25,182 nucleotides of DNA from a virus. A program made the position numbers and the translations under genes. The first letter of the stretch is position 1, and each line of letters begins with the position of its first letter. The stretch lies in the IMG/VR virus record IMGVR_UViG_3300020438_000254, positions 1 to 25,182 of that record; one strand, written 5' to 3'. Below the pieces are notes generated by a model. The model ran no database searches, was not told the DNA's origin, and saw nothing but the letters and a program-made list of their open reading frames with translations. This document shows positions 18,501-24,480 of the stretch, one piece after another.

Positions 18501-19562
18501 ACAGCAAGCAGTTCCTCTGTTGGAGCAGGAAATTGGAGTTCAAAAGTAGTTCAAAAGTTTGATGGTAGTGTAATTGTTGATGGTACTCTAAGTGCAGATA
18601 AAATTACTGCAAATACAACATTTACAAATAACTTAAATGTAGCAAGTATACTAAAAGTTGGAGATGGTACGAATGCGGGACAGATTCAATCTCCAAATAA
18701 ATCCTCTTATCTTGATAATGACAATGGATTTTTCTTAGGATCAGATGGTAGTGTTTATATTGGAAACGCAACTAACCATTTAAAATATGATGGAACAAAC
18801 GGGTTCCAAGTAGCAGGTACCTTGTCCGTTGCTGGCCCAGCAGGAAATGTAGGAGCAAGTACAGCTAATATTTATGCAAGAGCTGCTAGTGCTCCCACGA
18901 AACCATCTAATAGTTATACTACAGTAGCCGCCGCAGTATCTAACACTAATCCTTGGAGTGAAACAATACCTAGCGGTACTGCCCAACTATGGGTATGTGC
19001 AGGTGCTAGAGCGGCTCATGCACCTGTTAATGATGGTAGTACTTATTGGGTTTGGTTGACTCCAGTTGAATTCGAAGGCCCAGCAGGAGCGGATAGTACC
19101 GTAGCAGGGCCAGCAGGACCTTCTGGTCCGGGAATGTTTAGAATAACTGCAGGAGATAATACTCTAGATGGTAATGATATAACAGCAAGCAAAATAGATG
19201 GTGCTATAAATAGAACTTATGCAATCGAAGGAGATACATGTATAGTTGTAGGTGCCAATGGTACCACTATAAAAGCTTTTACATGTATAACTACAACTAC
19301 AGCTACATCATACGCTTCCCTAGAAACTGCTGGTAATTTAACATCTATATGGAGTGCGGCAACAGCATTTATTGGCGGAGATCTAGTAGTTGATGGAGGA
19401 ATCACTGGTAATAAATTAAGCATAGTATCAACGGGTGGAGGAAATAGCGGAATTTTTATGGACTCAACCGGCGGAGCAGCCACAATAAAAGTAAAAGAGT
19501 ATAGTGATATAGGTGGTACAACTGCACAAAGAGATCGAGTAATAATTGGTTTCTTAGGTTAA
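12588..19562 (+). CDS. Giant tail tip / host specificity protein (J-like)
   Basis: At 2324 residues this is about twice the length of lambda J (~1130) and is the largest gene here. The first ~300 residues (IIAGVDVREDPSKDSTVNW, SHWGDFVKINGRLTSDTEH) look like a separate hub or L-like domain. The centre has J-type signatures: RHQCCPVLDANTSVFENINS near 1140 and NYFNARINAKQYLDQSRYG near 1260. From about 1440 a fibronectin-III-like segment starts (APTALFADPVDEAKAIKVRW). The C-terminal third is fibre-like: IVDGTLSADKITANT near 1998, short collagen-like Gly-X-Y tracts near 2083 and 2164-2182 (GPAGADSTVAGPAGPSGPG), and VVDGGITGNKLSI near 2265. It would plug the tail, hold the tape measure end and trigger infection. 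Separate L, K and I homologues, including a K-type peptidase, are absent. Promoter P2 follows. Confidence 0.88.
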   Translation: MTVKVIRPLDNDVSSQLLGEEGFLYAHLIKFEKPIKTVTGAVAENARDYSYLTDASFNIQFDDESQDSLGSNNGTQTYVAERLLRVGQVAETIQAKATSMTVKIDSIGLNTILSPASTTINITTKLITIGESWLEAGFSEGDKLRISSNDGNNGKFIIINSFQSDGTNDDRVIDATLQAGVVAATNNATYTFTIETEEHSSPFMDKTDSSYAHYINREVFVYKAIINPSDGTVIGMNSTTKKGGPFLIFKGIIAGVDVREDPSKDSTVNWKLTSHWGDFVKINGRLTSDTEHRGINGQGQTDYAALIRPEYINDYGFMHSEQALNLIVTYKATETRYKFKKTGFLGLGSGKTIEYEVEVDRELELRMNLEARRLPVVYGVNRIDSFPIFLDLDRNVTSEVYVAYALCEGEVAGLYDIYIDNKSRVCADINDSTSRGGGSDAVSVVCEGRKDRGDTLSSKDLQAASASGTAIAGPFGSINIGGVNFMSGPREQVYYDPVTGWEPITGNANLTAPATGIRHEKGHHFTTPINGRIIFHRGKPNQDADNMLVAKAAETSTNGGFLLQHQYFTDDNRSNYWGPNHRLLDTAYVVAKYEITEEDLEIPELEFVVRGRILDCHNYDFSYRNDPDASLTSAAISNFNLGDTVTIHKTSDDSAIGSNNVIADFSTYYDEDYSADGDQHYVMRLQNDPGLGDTTKFYAKVGSNKWYMVTHTHQSLSGTVATELEVGIQSIAAQSPTTNGVNIVLADESGHGAFIALVIDYAKEVSPMASTSAPDEVRAKMHFSTFIADSVNTSTRTLQQVSNFTDGWNTTDFPSIRVPRAIVLEGGTNTLNYYAGEQIELSRTKSDGTIKKQKRLIIGSKQIGSKVVALLDRDWDVDADSDFTLEPKTFTGVTGRVADTFKVLAKGDQRVSINPPMQLLDYLTNKRYGKGLDLEKDLDLDSFKTVARLCDTRSDITLIFQATGSDAASFTVGTSYKYPATGTILWQAEVKSTEDVTYNSVTYRQVVFTNCIGKLAHRWFDWKYYDAGMVLYDKSKGRAWKTTGSGTTTVPNSFLDNTELVLTRVGSGGTASPKVWLGSFSGEGNAATGSITFDGNPVIKSTLSGVVGFGSTGYSLYDSDDVKYWRYLGWQSQNQREVTRHQCCPVLDANTSVFENINSLLAHFNGILRYSNGKYELDVQSSAALAGYTANDPRIIREDDLVGTISVQDDGQKGSKNTVAVNFPDPQQEYGNRAVTYFNSTYLAEDRNIPKKHDIKTPHILNYFNARINAKQYLDQSRYGKKINFIMEPKGNLLLAGTIVQMYYPRFGWGSQDFVVQQFSGQTTTTFVPHGFKVGDIVRYEDISNNSESMNSEYNNNYFTISAVPSSTTFTTDQPSISTYSANNLGKVYKKGEYYRITNLNFREDCSVQVTAMEHNDESFLISKRKSDIVGLVEAPNVGVEDNPGAPTALFADPVDEAKAIKVRWTNNSDGYKTEGGVTTWKKAWSTEVWINNQASFTATDNTSHNAKFANGAVLHERLTEGQVDTTYTPEGAGTQTRYHWVRHIKQFVPVGGSANNVIDLESDYYPASNTDGVSAAATGSVPNRTIEILPLNGVTVTYEGTTRILPALSNGTQTNLKFRVKVSNFDTSKKWYYRYSVIHADPSNAGATIGGSSYILSNNATASSNTSDNQYKGVHHWGGSSNTQAFDDFILHTTLEPQSPANSNLFSKILQVEVFELDNTNGITNSDEALKEDNVALSSINIARPNYLVDYTNATHTFIAAADGTADVTGFSCLPRIYRNSGKGMVELTYAPYTSSVGDDTFSYGDDTSHTTDQSSGSLDGITPVNCVAANASNGTITITSGSSIATSGLSVNEATIRVQVKDNKAIKNTNNSAIECNIETKVYHLFKVPNPVREGTTIIVDVSDSGSDVIDSAFYDDFVASGNLTTQHAQDAAAYVISKTVDNFIRPNDILTITNGTAAQGSRIFIGTGTASSSSVGAGNWSSKVVQKFDGSVIVDGTLSADKITANTTFTNNLNVASILKVGDGTNAGQIQSPNKSSYLDNDNGFFLGSDGSVYIGNATNHLKYDGTNGFQVAGTLSVAGPAGNVGASTANIYARAASAPTKPSNSYTTVAAAVSNTNPWSETIPSGTAQLWVCAGARAAHAPVNDGSTYWVWLTPVEFEGPAGADSTVAGPAGPSGPGMFRITAGDNTLDGNDITASKIDGAINRTYAIEGDTCIVVGANGTTIKAFTCITTTTATSYASLETAGNLTSIWSAATAFIGGDLVVDGGITGNKLSIVSTGGGNSGIFMDSTGGAATIKVKEYSDIGGTTAQRDRVIIGFLG

Positions 19563-19586
19563 TACTAACCACCTCAAAAATAAAAC

Positions 19587-19615
19587 TTGACTAAATATGT
19601 CCTTTGAGATATAAT
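19587..19615 (+). promoter_or_regulatory. Consensus sigma70-type promoter (P2) for the fibre cassette
   Basis: TTGACT (19587-19592) and TATAAT (19610-19615) are spaced by exactly 17 nt. The start would be near 19622, so the leader is only about 13 nt and carries GGAG (19624-19627) 7 nt before the ATG at 19635. The 13-mer ending in the -10 box is nearly identical to that of P1. It lies in the only sizeable gap (72 nt) of the tip and fibre region. Confidence 0.83.
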
Positions 19616-19634
19616 TTCAGAATGGAGAATATAC

Positions 19635-19973
19635 ATGACCGCAGCAACATATGACTTAGTGGTCGACCAAGGCTCCGACTTTGCCATTGACTTGACAATT
19701 ACGGAGGGAGGATCGGCTAAAAATCTTACTGGCTACTCAGGCAGGGCCCAGATGCGTTCAACTCATGCATCTTCAAGTGTTACTGCAACCTTTACATGTA
19801 GTGTGCTTAATGCTTCAGCAGGTACAATGAAAATGGAGTTATCCTCTTCTACTACGGCTGGTATTAGCGCAGGACGCTATGTATATGACTTAGAAATTTT
19901 TACCTCTAGTGATGCTGTAGTTAAGCGGTTAATACAAGGAAATGTAACTATTAACCCAGAAGTTACTAGATAA
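19635..19973 (+). CDS. Small beta-sandwich structural protein (baseplate/fibre base)
   Basis: 112 residues, first gene of the P2 transcript. TYDLVVDQGSDFAIDLTITE followed by NLTGYSGRAQMRS, then SAGRYVYDLEIFTSSDAVVK and RLIQGNVTINPEVTR, is an Ig-like beta sandwich pattern. The same order of strands is seen in N-terminal domains of baseplate upper (BppU-like) proteins and in small structural proteins of marine phages. It probably connects fibres to the tail tip; that role is inferred from position. The stop overlaps the next start (TAATG). Confidence 0.55.
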   Translation: MTAATYDLVVDQGSDFAIDLTITEGGSAKNLTGYSGRAQMRSTHASSSVTATFTCSVLNASAGTMKMELSSSTTAGISAGRYVYDLEIFTSSDAVVKRLIQGNVTINPEVTR

Positions 19974-20386
19974 TGCCAGATTCTGCCGGAACAAAAGTTG
20001 CTATTACTGAAGCAGTAACAACAGTAGATGTTACAAATACTACTGATATTGCTGTTACTCTTGAGGATACAACTACAACCGTAACCGTAAATAACTATGC
20101 GGTTCCTTCTGCTTATCAGGATGCTGCAAATACTGTCTTTACTCCTTATAATACAATTACTGCAACAAATGTTTCAGACGCATTGAAACAATTAGCAGAC
20201 CAAGATTTTCGTGGTGCAAGTGCTCCTACAGGTTCAACTGTTTCAGAAGGAGATACTTGGTACGATACAGATGATGAACAATTTAAAGTCTATAGAGAAA
20301 CAAGCTCAGGCACTTTTCAGTGGGTTCCCATAATAGTGGGTGCAGCTGCAGGCGATTCTGATACAATAGACGCAGGATCCTATTAG
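19973..20386 (+). CDS. Small tail fibre-associated protein
   Basis: 137 residues. The N-terminal 50 are almost all Thr/Val/Ala/Asp strands (ITEAVTTVDVTNTTDIAVTL). The C-terminal part, PTGSTVSEGDTWYDTDDEQF with QWVPI, is a short module common in phage fibre proteins, where a W-Y-D-T-D turn marks a beta-hairpin domain. It ends TIDAGSY, similar to the end of the next gene (TVDGGTYS). It starts by 1-nt overlap with the preceding gene, so the two are translationally coupled. It is likely a fibre subunit or linker; no enzyme motif is seen. Confidence 0.5.
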   Translation: MPDSAGTKVAITEAVTTVDVTNTTDIAVTLEDTTTTVTVNNYAVPSAYQDAANTVFTPYNTITATNVSDALKQLADQDFRGASAPTGSTVSEGDTWYDTDDEQFKVYRETSSGTFQWVPIIVGAAAGDSDTIDAGSY

Positions 20387-20407
20387 GGATAATTCGGAGT
20401 TTTATAA

Positions 20408-21523
20408 ATGGCTCAAACAATTCAAATCAAAAGAACTACGGGAACTGGCAAACCTACTAGTGTTGCGCAAGGGGAGCTATTTTATGCCTATGGCAGTAAT
20501 GGAACTTATGGAAAGCGTCTTGCAATAGGAAACGTTAGTGGTGGTGGAAACACTCCAGAAATTATTGGTGGATCACATTTCATGGATATGCTCGACCATA
20601 CCCCTGGAAACTTAACTGCAAGTAGTGCGTTAATTACTGATTCAAGCTCAATGCTTGATGAGCTTAAATTAAAAGCTCAAGGAGAATTAAAACTTTTTGA
20701 AGCAACAGCAAATGGTACAAATTATATAGCATTAAAATCTCCTGCAACAGTTGGCTCTGATTTAACTTATACTTTACCCGCAGCAGTTACTAATGGATAC
20801 TACTTACAAACTAATGGCTCAGGTGTGCTTACTTGGGCAGCATTATCAAGTACTCTAACAGTAGCTGCAGATAGCGGTACAGATGATCCTGTTACACTTG
20901 GTACGGATACTCTTACTTTTGAGGGTACAAATAATGAAATTGAAACTACAGTATCTAATAATAAAATTACTATTGGACTTCCTGATAATGTAACAATTTC
21001 TGGAAATTTAACGGTTTCAGGCACAACTACTACTGTTTCTTCAACTACTGTTACTGTTAACGATCCTTTACTACATTTAGCTGCAAATAATGTTTCTGCT
21101 GATAGTGTAGATATTGGATTTTACGGAACTTATGATGATTCAGGCTCACAAGATGAATATGCAGGACTTTTCCGAGACGCAGGCGATCAAAAATGGAAAC
21201 TATTCAAAAGTTTACAAGCAGCTCCAACCACTACTGTAAATACAAGTGGAACAGGGTATGCTGTAGCAACACTTATAGCGCATCTTGAAGATACAAATAC
21301 AAATATTACTGGTGGATCAATAACAGGTATTACAGACTTAGCAGTTGCAGATGGCGGAACAGGACTTTCAGCAGCAGCAAAAGGTTCAGTACTTGTAGCA
21401 AATACAGCAAATACACTTTCCGCTTTAGATGGCGGAGGATCAGCAGATGGTATGTTACTATATACAGCTTCATCTGATACGATTTCTTGGTCAGCAACTG
21501 TAGACGGCGGAACTTACTCATAA
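20408..21523 (+). CDS. Tail fibre protein, paralogue A
   Basis: 371 residues. The N-terminus TIQIKRTTGTGKPTSVAQGE with KRLAIGNVSG is the attachment-type module found at the start of many phage fibres, and the next gene has a related version. A beta-rich shaft follows: SDLTYTLPAAVTNGYYLQTN, then VTISGNLTVSGTTTTVSSTT and a DPLLHLAANN turn. Near the C-terminus is the fibre motif LAVADGGTGLSAAAKGSVLV, ending TVDGGTYS. GGAG precedes the ATG by a suitable distance. It would bind the tail tip by its N-terminus and present a trimeric shaft; the trimer is known for such fibres, not shown here. Confidence 0.68.
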   Translation: MAQTIQIKRTTGTGKPTSVAQGELFYAYGSNGTYGKRLAIGNVSGGGNTPEIIGGSHFMDMLDHTPGNLTASSALITDSSSMLDELKLKAQGELKLFEATANGTNYIALKSPATVGSDLTYTLPAAVTNGYYLQTNGSGVLTWAALSSTLTVAADSGTDDPVTLGTDTLTFEGTNNEIETTVSNNKITIGLPDNVTISGNLTVSGTTTTVSSTTVTVNDPLLHLAANNVSADSVDIGFYGTYDDSGSQDEYAGLFRDAGDQKWKLFKSLQAAPTTTVNTSGTGYAVATLIAHLEDTNTNITGGSITGITDLAVADGGTGLSAAAKGSVLVANTANTLSALDGGGSADGMLLYTASSDTISWSATVDGGTYS

Positions 21524-21535
21524 TAGGATAACACT

Positions 21536-22654
21536 ATGGCCGTAGTAATTAAACCTAAAAGAGGTACTAATACTCCAGGTACAGATGATATTACATCTGG
21601 AGAAATTGCTATAGATACTTCTGCAAAGAAGTTATACATTAATGATGGCGGTACTGTAAAAGAGATTGGTGGCGGTGGAGCAGGTGGTTCAACTACAGAT
21701 GTAACACAATCTAGTCATGGATTAGCAGTAAAAGAGTGCATTCGTCATAATGGCTCGAGTTGGGTAAAAGCACAAGCAGATAGTGCTACAACTTTAGCAC
21801 TTGGAGTTGTAACTGCTGTAGCAGATAGTAATACATTTACAGTTGCACAATCAGGAAGATTTACAATATCTTCCCACGGTCTTACAGTAGGACAATGGTA
21901 CTACTTAAGCTCTTCTTCTGCAGGTGCTTTAACTGCCACTGAGCCTACAATCTCACAACCACTAGTATATGTAGAAAGTGCGAGTATTATATTTGTTTAT
22001 CCCTATCGTCCAACACAATTACTAGTAAATGGAGGCGCATCTGTAATACCTTCCGATAACACGGTTACCTCTGCAAAAATTGTAGATGGTACTATTGTAA
22101 CTGCTGACTTAGCAGACGATGCGATTACATCAGCAAAAATTGCTGATGATGCTATAACAAGTGCACTAATAGCGGATGATGCTATAACAAGTGCACTAAT
22201 AGCTGATGATGCAGTAGGAGCAGATCAAATAGCAGCCGTATCAACTATTGATATAAATGGTGGATCTATAGATGGGGCAGTAATAGGAGCAAACTCAGCA
22301 GCAGCAGGAACATTTACTACAGTTACAGATGCAGAAGGATCTTTACGATCTGTTCCGCAGTCAGGATCTGCAAAGACTTCATCATACACTTTAGTAGCTG
22401 GAGATGCTGGTAATTTTATTGAAGTAGGAGCAAGTGGTTCAATAACAATTCCTAATAGTGTGTTTAGTGCTGGAGATGCTATTACTCTTTTTAACAATAC
22501 TACTGGAAATATAACCGTTACTTGTTCTATCACTACAGCGTATAAAGCAGGAACTAATACAGACCAGTCCAGTGTTACACTAGAAACTAGAGGATTAGCT
22601 ACAATTTTATTTATTTCAGGCACAGTTTGTGCGATCTCAGGAAACTTATCTTAA
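21536..22654 (+). CDS. Tail fibre protein, paralogue B with decapeptide repeats
   Basis: 372 residues. The N-terminus VIKPKRGTNTPGTDDITSGE with KKLYINDGGTVKEIGGGG parallels paralogue A. The shaft contains six consecutive 10-residue repeats of the type DDAITSALIA (nt 22055-22234), a rod-forming pattern common in phage fibres. After the repeats comes SLRSVPQSGSAKTSSYTLVA with SGSITIPNSVFSAGDAITLF, a beta-helix or knob domain often seen at fibre ends. AGGA lies upstream of the ATG, and only 12 nt separate it from paralogue A. The C-terminal knob runs to the stop with no adhesin domain, and the glycine-rich gene begins 1 nt later, suggesting the adhesin is a separate partner. Confidence 0.68.
   Translation: MAVVIKPKRGTNTPGTDDITSGEIAIDTSAKKLYINDGGTVKEIGGGGAGGSTTDVTQSSHGLAVKECIRHNGSSWVKAQADSATTLALGVVTAVADSNTFTVAQSGRFTISSHGLTVGQWYYLSSSSAGALTATEPTISQPLVYVESASIIFVYPYRPTQLLVNGGASVIPSDNTVTSAKIVDGTIVTADLADDAITSAKIADDAITSALIADDAITSALIADDAVGADQIAAVSTIDINGGSIDGAVIGANSAAAGTFTTVTDAEGSLRSVPQSGSAKTSSYTLVAGDAGNFIEVGASGSITIPNSVFSAGDAITLFNNTTGNITVTCSITTAYKAGTNTDQSSVTLETRGLATILFISGTVCAISGNLS
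22055..22234 (+). repeat. Six 30-bp tandem repeats inside a fibre gene
   Basis: Units begin at 22055, 22085, 22115, 22145, 22175 and 22205 and encode DNTVTSAKIV, DGTIVTADLA, DDAITSAKIA, DDAITSALIA, DDAITSALIA and DDAVGADQIA. The fourth and fifth units differ only at their last base, pointing to a recent duplication. The period is a multiple of 3, so gain or loss of units keeps the frame. Confidence 0.9.
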
Positions 22655-22655
22655 T

Positions 22656-23489
22656 ATGAGCGGAATGTTACAAATGCTTCTTGGAGCAAAAGCCGGAGGA
22701 CCTTATGCAGTTACTGCTTTAATTATTGCAGGAGGTGGAGGAGGTGCAGCCGGTTCGCGAGGAGCGGGAGGAGGAGCTGGTGGAGTACAAGAAAGTGCTT
22801 CCGCAGTTTTAACTCCTTTAACAGATTATACAGTCACAGTTGGTAGTGGCGGAAGTGGAGCTTCTGCTGCTGGTTATCACCCTTCTGCCGGTAGTAACTC
22901 TTCTTTTAATGGAACAACTTCAACAGGTGGGTCAAGATATTATTGGAACACAAGTGCACAAGGAGGTTCAGGACACGGAGGTTATCAAAATACTGGTGAC
23001 TACGGTACAGGAATATCTGGACAAGGAAATAATGGCGGGCCTGGTAGGGATACTATAATAAACTCAACTTTTGTAAGAGATTGTGGTGGCGGAGGAGGTA
23101 AAGGAGCCGCTGGAACTCATACTGGAGGAGCAGGATCAAACTCATGGTCTGCATGGGCAACAGCAACTTCTAGTGGAGCAAGTGGATACTACGGCGGTGG
23201 CGGAGGTGGCGGAGGAGACTACTCTTCATACCATGCCGGAGGTGCCGGAGGTGGTGGAACAGGCGGTGATGGAAGTGTTGCCGGATCTGCAGGAACTGCA
23301 AACACCGGAGGCGGTGGAGGCGGTGGAGGCTGGGATGGAAACATGGTACAAAGTGGAGGCGGTGCTGGAGGTTCAGGAATCGTAATTATTAGATATGCAG
23401 GAGGTCAGAAAGGTAGTGGAGGTACTGTAGCAAGCAGCGGAGGGTATACCTACCATAAATTCACTTCCTCAGGAACATTTACAGCTTAA
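22656..23489 (+). CDS. Polyglycine-rich protein, putative tail fibre adhesin
   Basis: 277 residues from the ATG at 22656. An in-frame GTG at 22629 would overlap the previous gene by 26 nt and is less likely. After MSGMLQMLLGAKAGGPYAV the protein is dominated by glycine tracts (AGGGGGAAGSRGAGGGAGG, later an eight-glycine run) separated by Ser/Tyr/Asn-rich loops. This organisation is known from glycine-rich phage proteins whose polyglycine II sheets display variable receptor-binding loops, such as the gp38-type adhesins of T-even-like phages. The C-terminus, SGIVIIRYAGGQKG and then GGYTYHKFTSSGTFTA, is the typical closing strand of phage Gly-rich domains. It begins 1 nt after the repeat-bearing fibre gene, consistent with a tip partner. 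Its role as host-range determinant is inference. Confidence 0.68.
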   Translation: MSGMLQMLLGAKAGGPYAVTALIIAGGGGGAAGSRGAGGGAGGVQESASAVLTPLTDYTVTVGSGGSGASAAGYHPSAGSNSSFNGTTSTGGSRYYWNTSAQGGSGHGGYQNTGDYGTGISGQGNNGGPGRDTIINSTFVRDCGGGGGKGAAGTHTGGAGSNSWSAWATATSSGASGYYGGGGGGGGDYSSYHAGGAGGGGTGGDGSVAGSAGTANTGGGGGGGGWDGNMVQSGGGAGGSGIVIIRYAGGQKGSGGTVASSGGYTYHKFTSSGTFTA

Positions 23490-23498
23490 GGAAAGAAA

Positions 23499-23810
23499 AT
23501 GCCTCAATATGCACATGTACATGATGGAGATATATTACAAGTTATAGAAGCAGACGCGGCCCATATAGCAGAACGCCCTGCACTAGATACAGGAAAATGG
23601 GTACTTGTTCCAGAGGGACAGATTGCAGGCATTGGAGGAACTTATAATGATTCTGCAAATCGTTTTATGTCAAGAAAAATTTATAATAGTTGGGTATTAG
23701 ATGGAAATTATGAATGGGTACCTCCAATACCTTACCCAGATAATTATGCAACTACAGATAAAAAAATTGTGTGGGATGAAGAAACCACGTCGTGGAAAGA
23801 GGAGGATTAA
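23499..23810 (+). CDS. Small fibre-associated protein with W/P-rich end
   Basis: 103 residues. MPQYAHVHDGDILQVIEAD, a GIGGTYNDSANRFMSRK turn, YEWVPPIPYPDNY and IVWDEETTSWKEED are motifs I recognise from small tail-fibre-associated proteins of marine phages; the Tyr-Trp-Pro-Pro and Trp-Asp-Glu-x-Thr-x-x-Trp patterns are the most telling. It has AAGGAAAG just before the ATG. Its last codons contain AGGAGG (23800-23805), the strongest Shine-Dalgarno in the window, serving the next gene, whose ATG directly follows the stop. Function (structural or fibre assembly) is not resolved. Confidence 0.5.
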   Translation: MPQYAHVHDGDILQVIEADAAHIAERPALDTGKWVLVPEGQIAGIGGTYNDSANRFMSRKIYNSWVLDGNYEWVPPIPYPDNYATTDKKIVWDEETTSWKEED

Positions 23811-24140
23811 ATGTCAACATCACCAGTAGCATCATCAGTTTCAGATATAACAGGAACCGTTAATACGGCTTCTGTTACTGAATTTGTGGCTTCTTCCAAT
23901 CAGACCACTTTTACTGTTGATTATACGGTAGGAGAAATACTAGTATTTTTAAATGGTGTACTACTAGATAACGGTGTTGATTATGCAGCAACAAATGGTA
24001 CTTCAGTAGTATTAGTAAATGGTGCAGCAGCAAACGATGTTTTAACAACCGATACGGGAAAACTAACATTTACTGCATCAATAACAGGAGGCTTTGCATC
24101 AGTAGACGACGCCACAGCATTGGCAATCGCATTAGGATAA
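23811..24140 (+). CDS. Small beta-rich fibre/knob protein
   Basis: 109 residues, one clear domain: SNQTTFTVDYTVGEILVFLN, then GVLLDNGVDYAATNGTSVVL and NGAAANDVLTT. The pattern Q-T-x-F-x-V-x-Y then G-x-I-x-V-F-L-N-G-V and D-Y-x-A-x-N-G is a beta domain often repeated in phage fibres, here as a stand-alone gene. It starts immediately after the preceding stop with AGGAGG 5 nt upstream. It is probably a fibre or neck-fibre subunit displayed on the virion; the receptor role is unknown. Confidence 0.55.
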   Translation: MSTSPVASSVSDITGTVNTASVTEFVASSNQTTFTVDYTVGEILVFLNGVLLDNGVDYAATNGTSVVLVNGAAANDVLTTDTGKLTFTASITGGFASVDDATALAIALG

Positions 24141-24144
24141 AATT

Positions 24145-24480
24145 ATGGCAAATACATTTAAAAATGCATTCGCAGCAAGTGTAAATCACTCAGCTTATGT
24201 TGATTTATATACTGTTCCGTCTAGCACAACGACGGTAATTCTTGGTTTAGCGCTTTGTAATAAGACAGCAAATGCTGTAAATATTACAGTGCAAATGCAA
24301 GATACTTCTGCATCAAACGCAGACTTTCAAGTTCTGGATACAGTAAGTATTCCAGGACGAACAACTTTGGAAGTACTAGCTGGGCAGAAATATATTTTAG
24401 AAACAACAGATGTGTTACGAGTAAAAGCAGGAACTGCATCTGCTATTGATGCAACCCTAGGAATGATGGAGATTACCTAA
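24145..24480 (+). CDS. Small structural protein of the fibre cassette
   Basis: 111 residues. MANTFKNAFAASVNHSAYVD, then TVPSSTTTVILGLALCNKTA, VQMQDTSASNADFQVLDTVS, GRTTLEVLAGQKYILETTDV and LRVKAGTASAIDATLGMMEI describe an all-beta jelly-roll-like domain with regularly spaced strands. Proteins of this shape occur in marine phage tail regions as small virion components. AGGA lies about 6 nt before the ATG, inside the previous gene's end. The stop overlaps the start of the next, truncated fibre gene (TAATG). No catalytic motif is visible. Confidence 0.5.
   Translation: MANTFKNAFAASVNHSAYVDLYTVPSSTTTVILGLALCNKTANAVNITVQMQDTSASNADFQVLDTVSIPGRTTLEVLAGQKYILETTDVLRVKAGTASAIDATLGMMEIT

Noticed and set aside
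22055-22234. 30-bp repeats as a CRISPR-like array
   Set aside because: The units abut with no spacers, stay in frame and encode a fibre decapeptide repeat.
23083-23385. Forward open frame of 100 codons in another phase within the glycine-rich gene
   Set aside because: It is a shadow created by GGN repeats read out of phase (Glu/Val-rich). The glycine frame matches known phage proteins and has the better start and end context.
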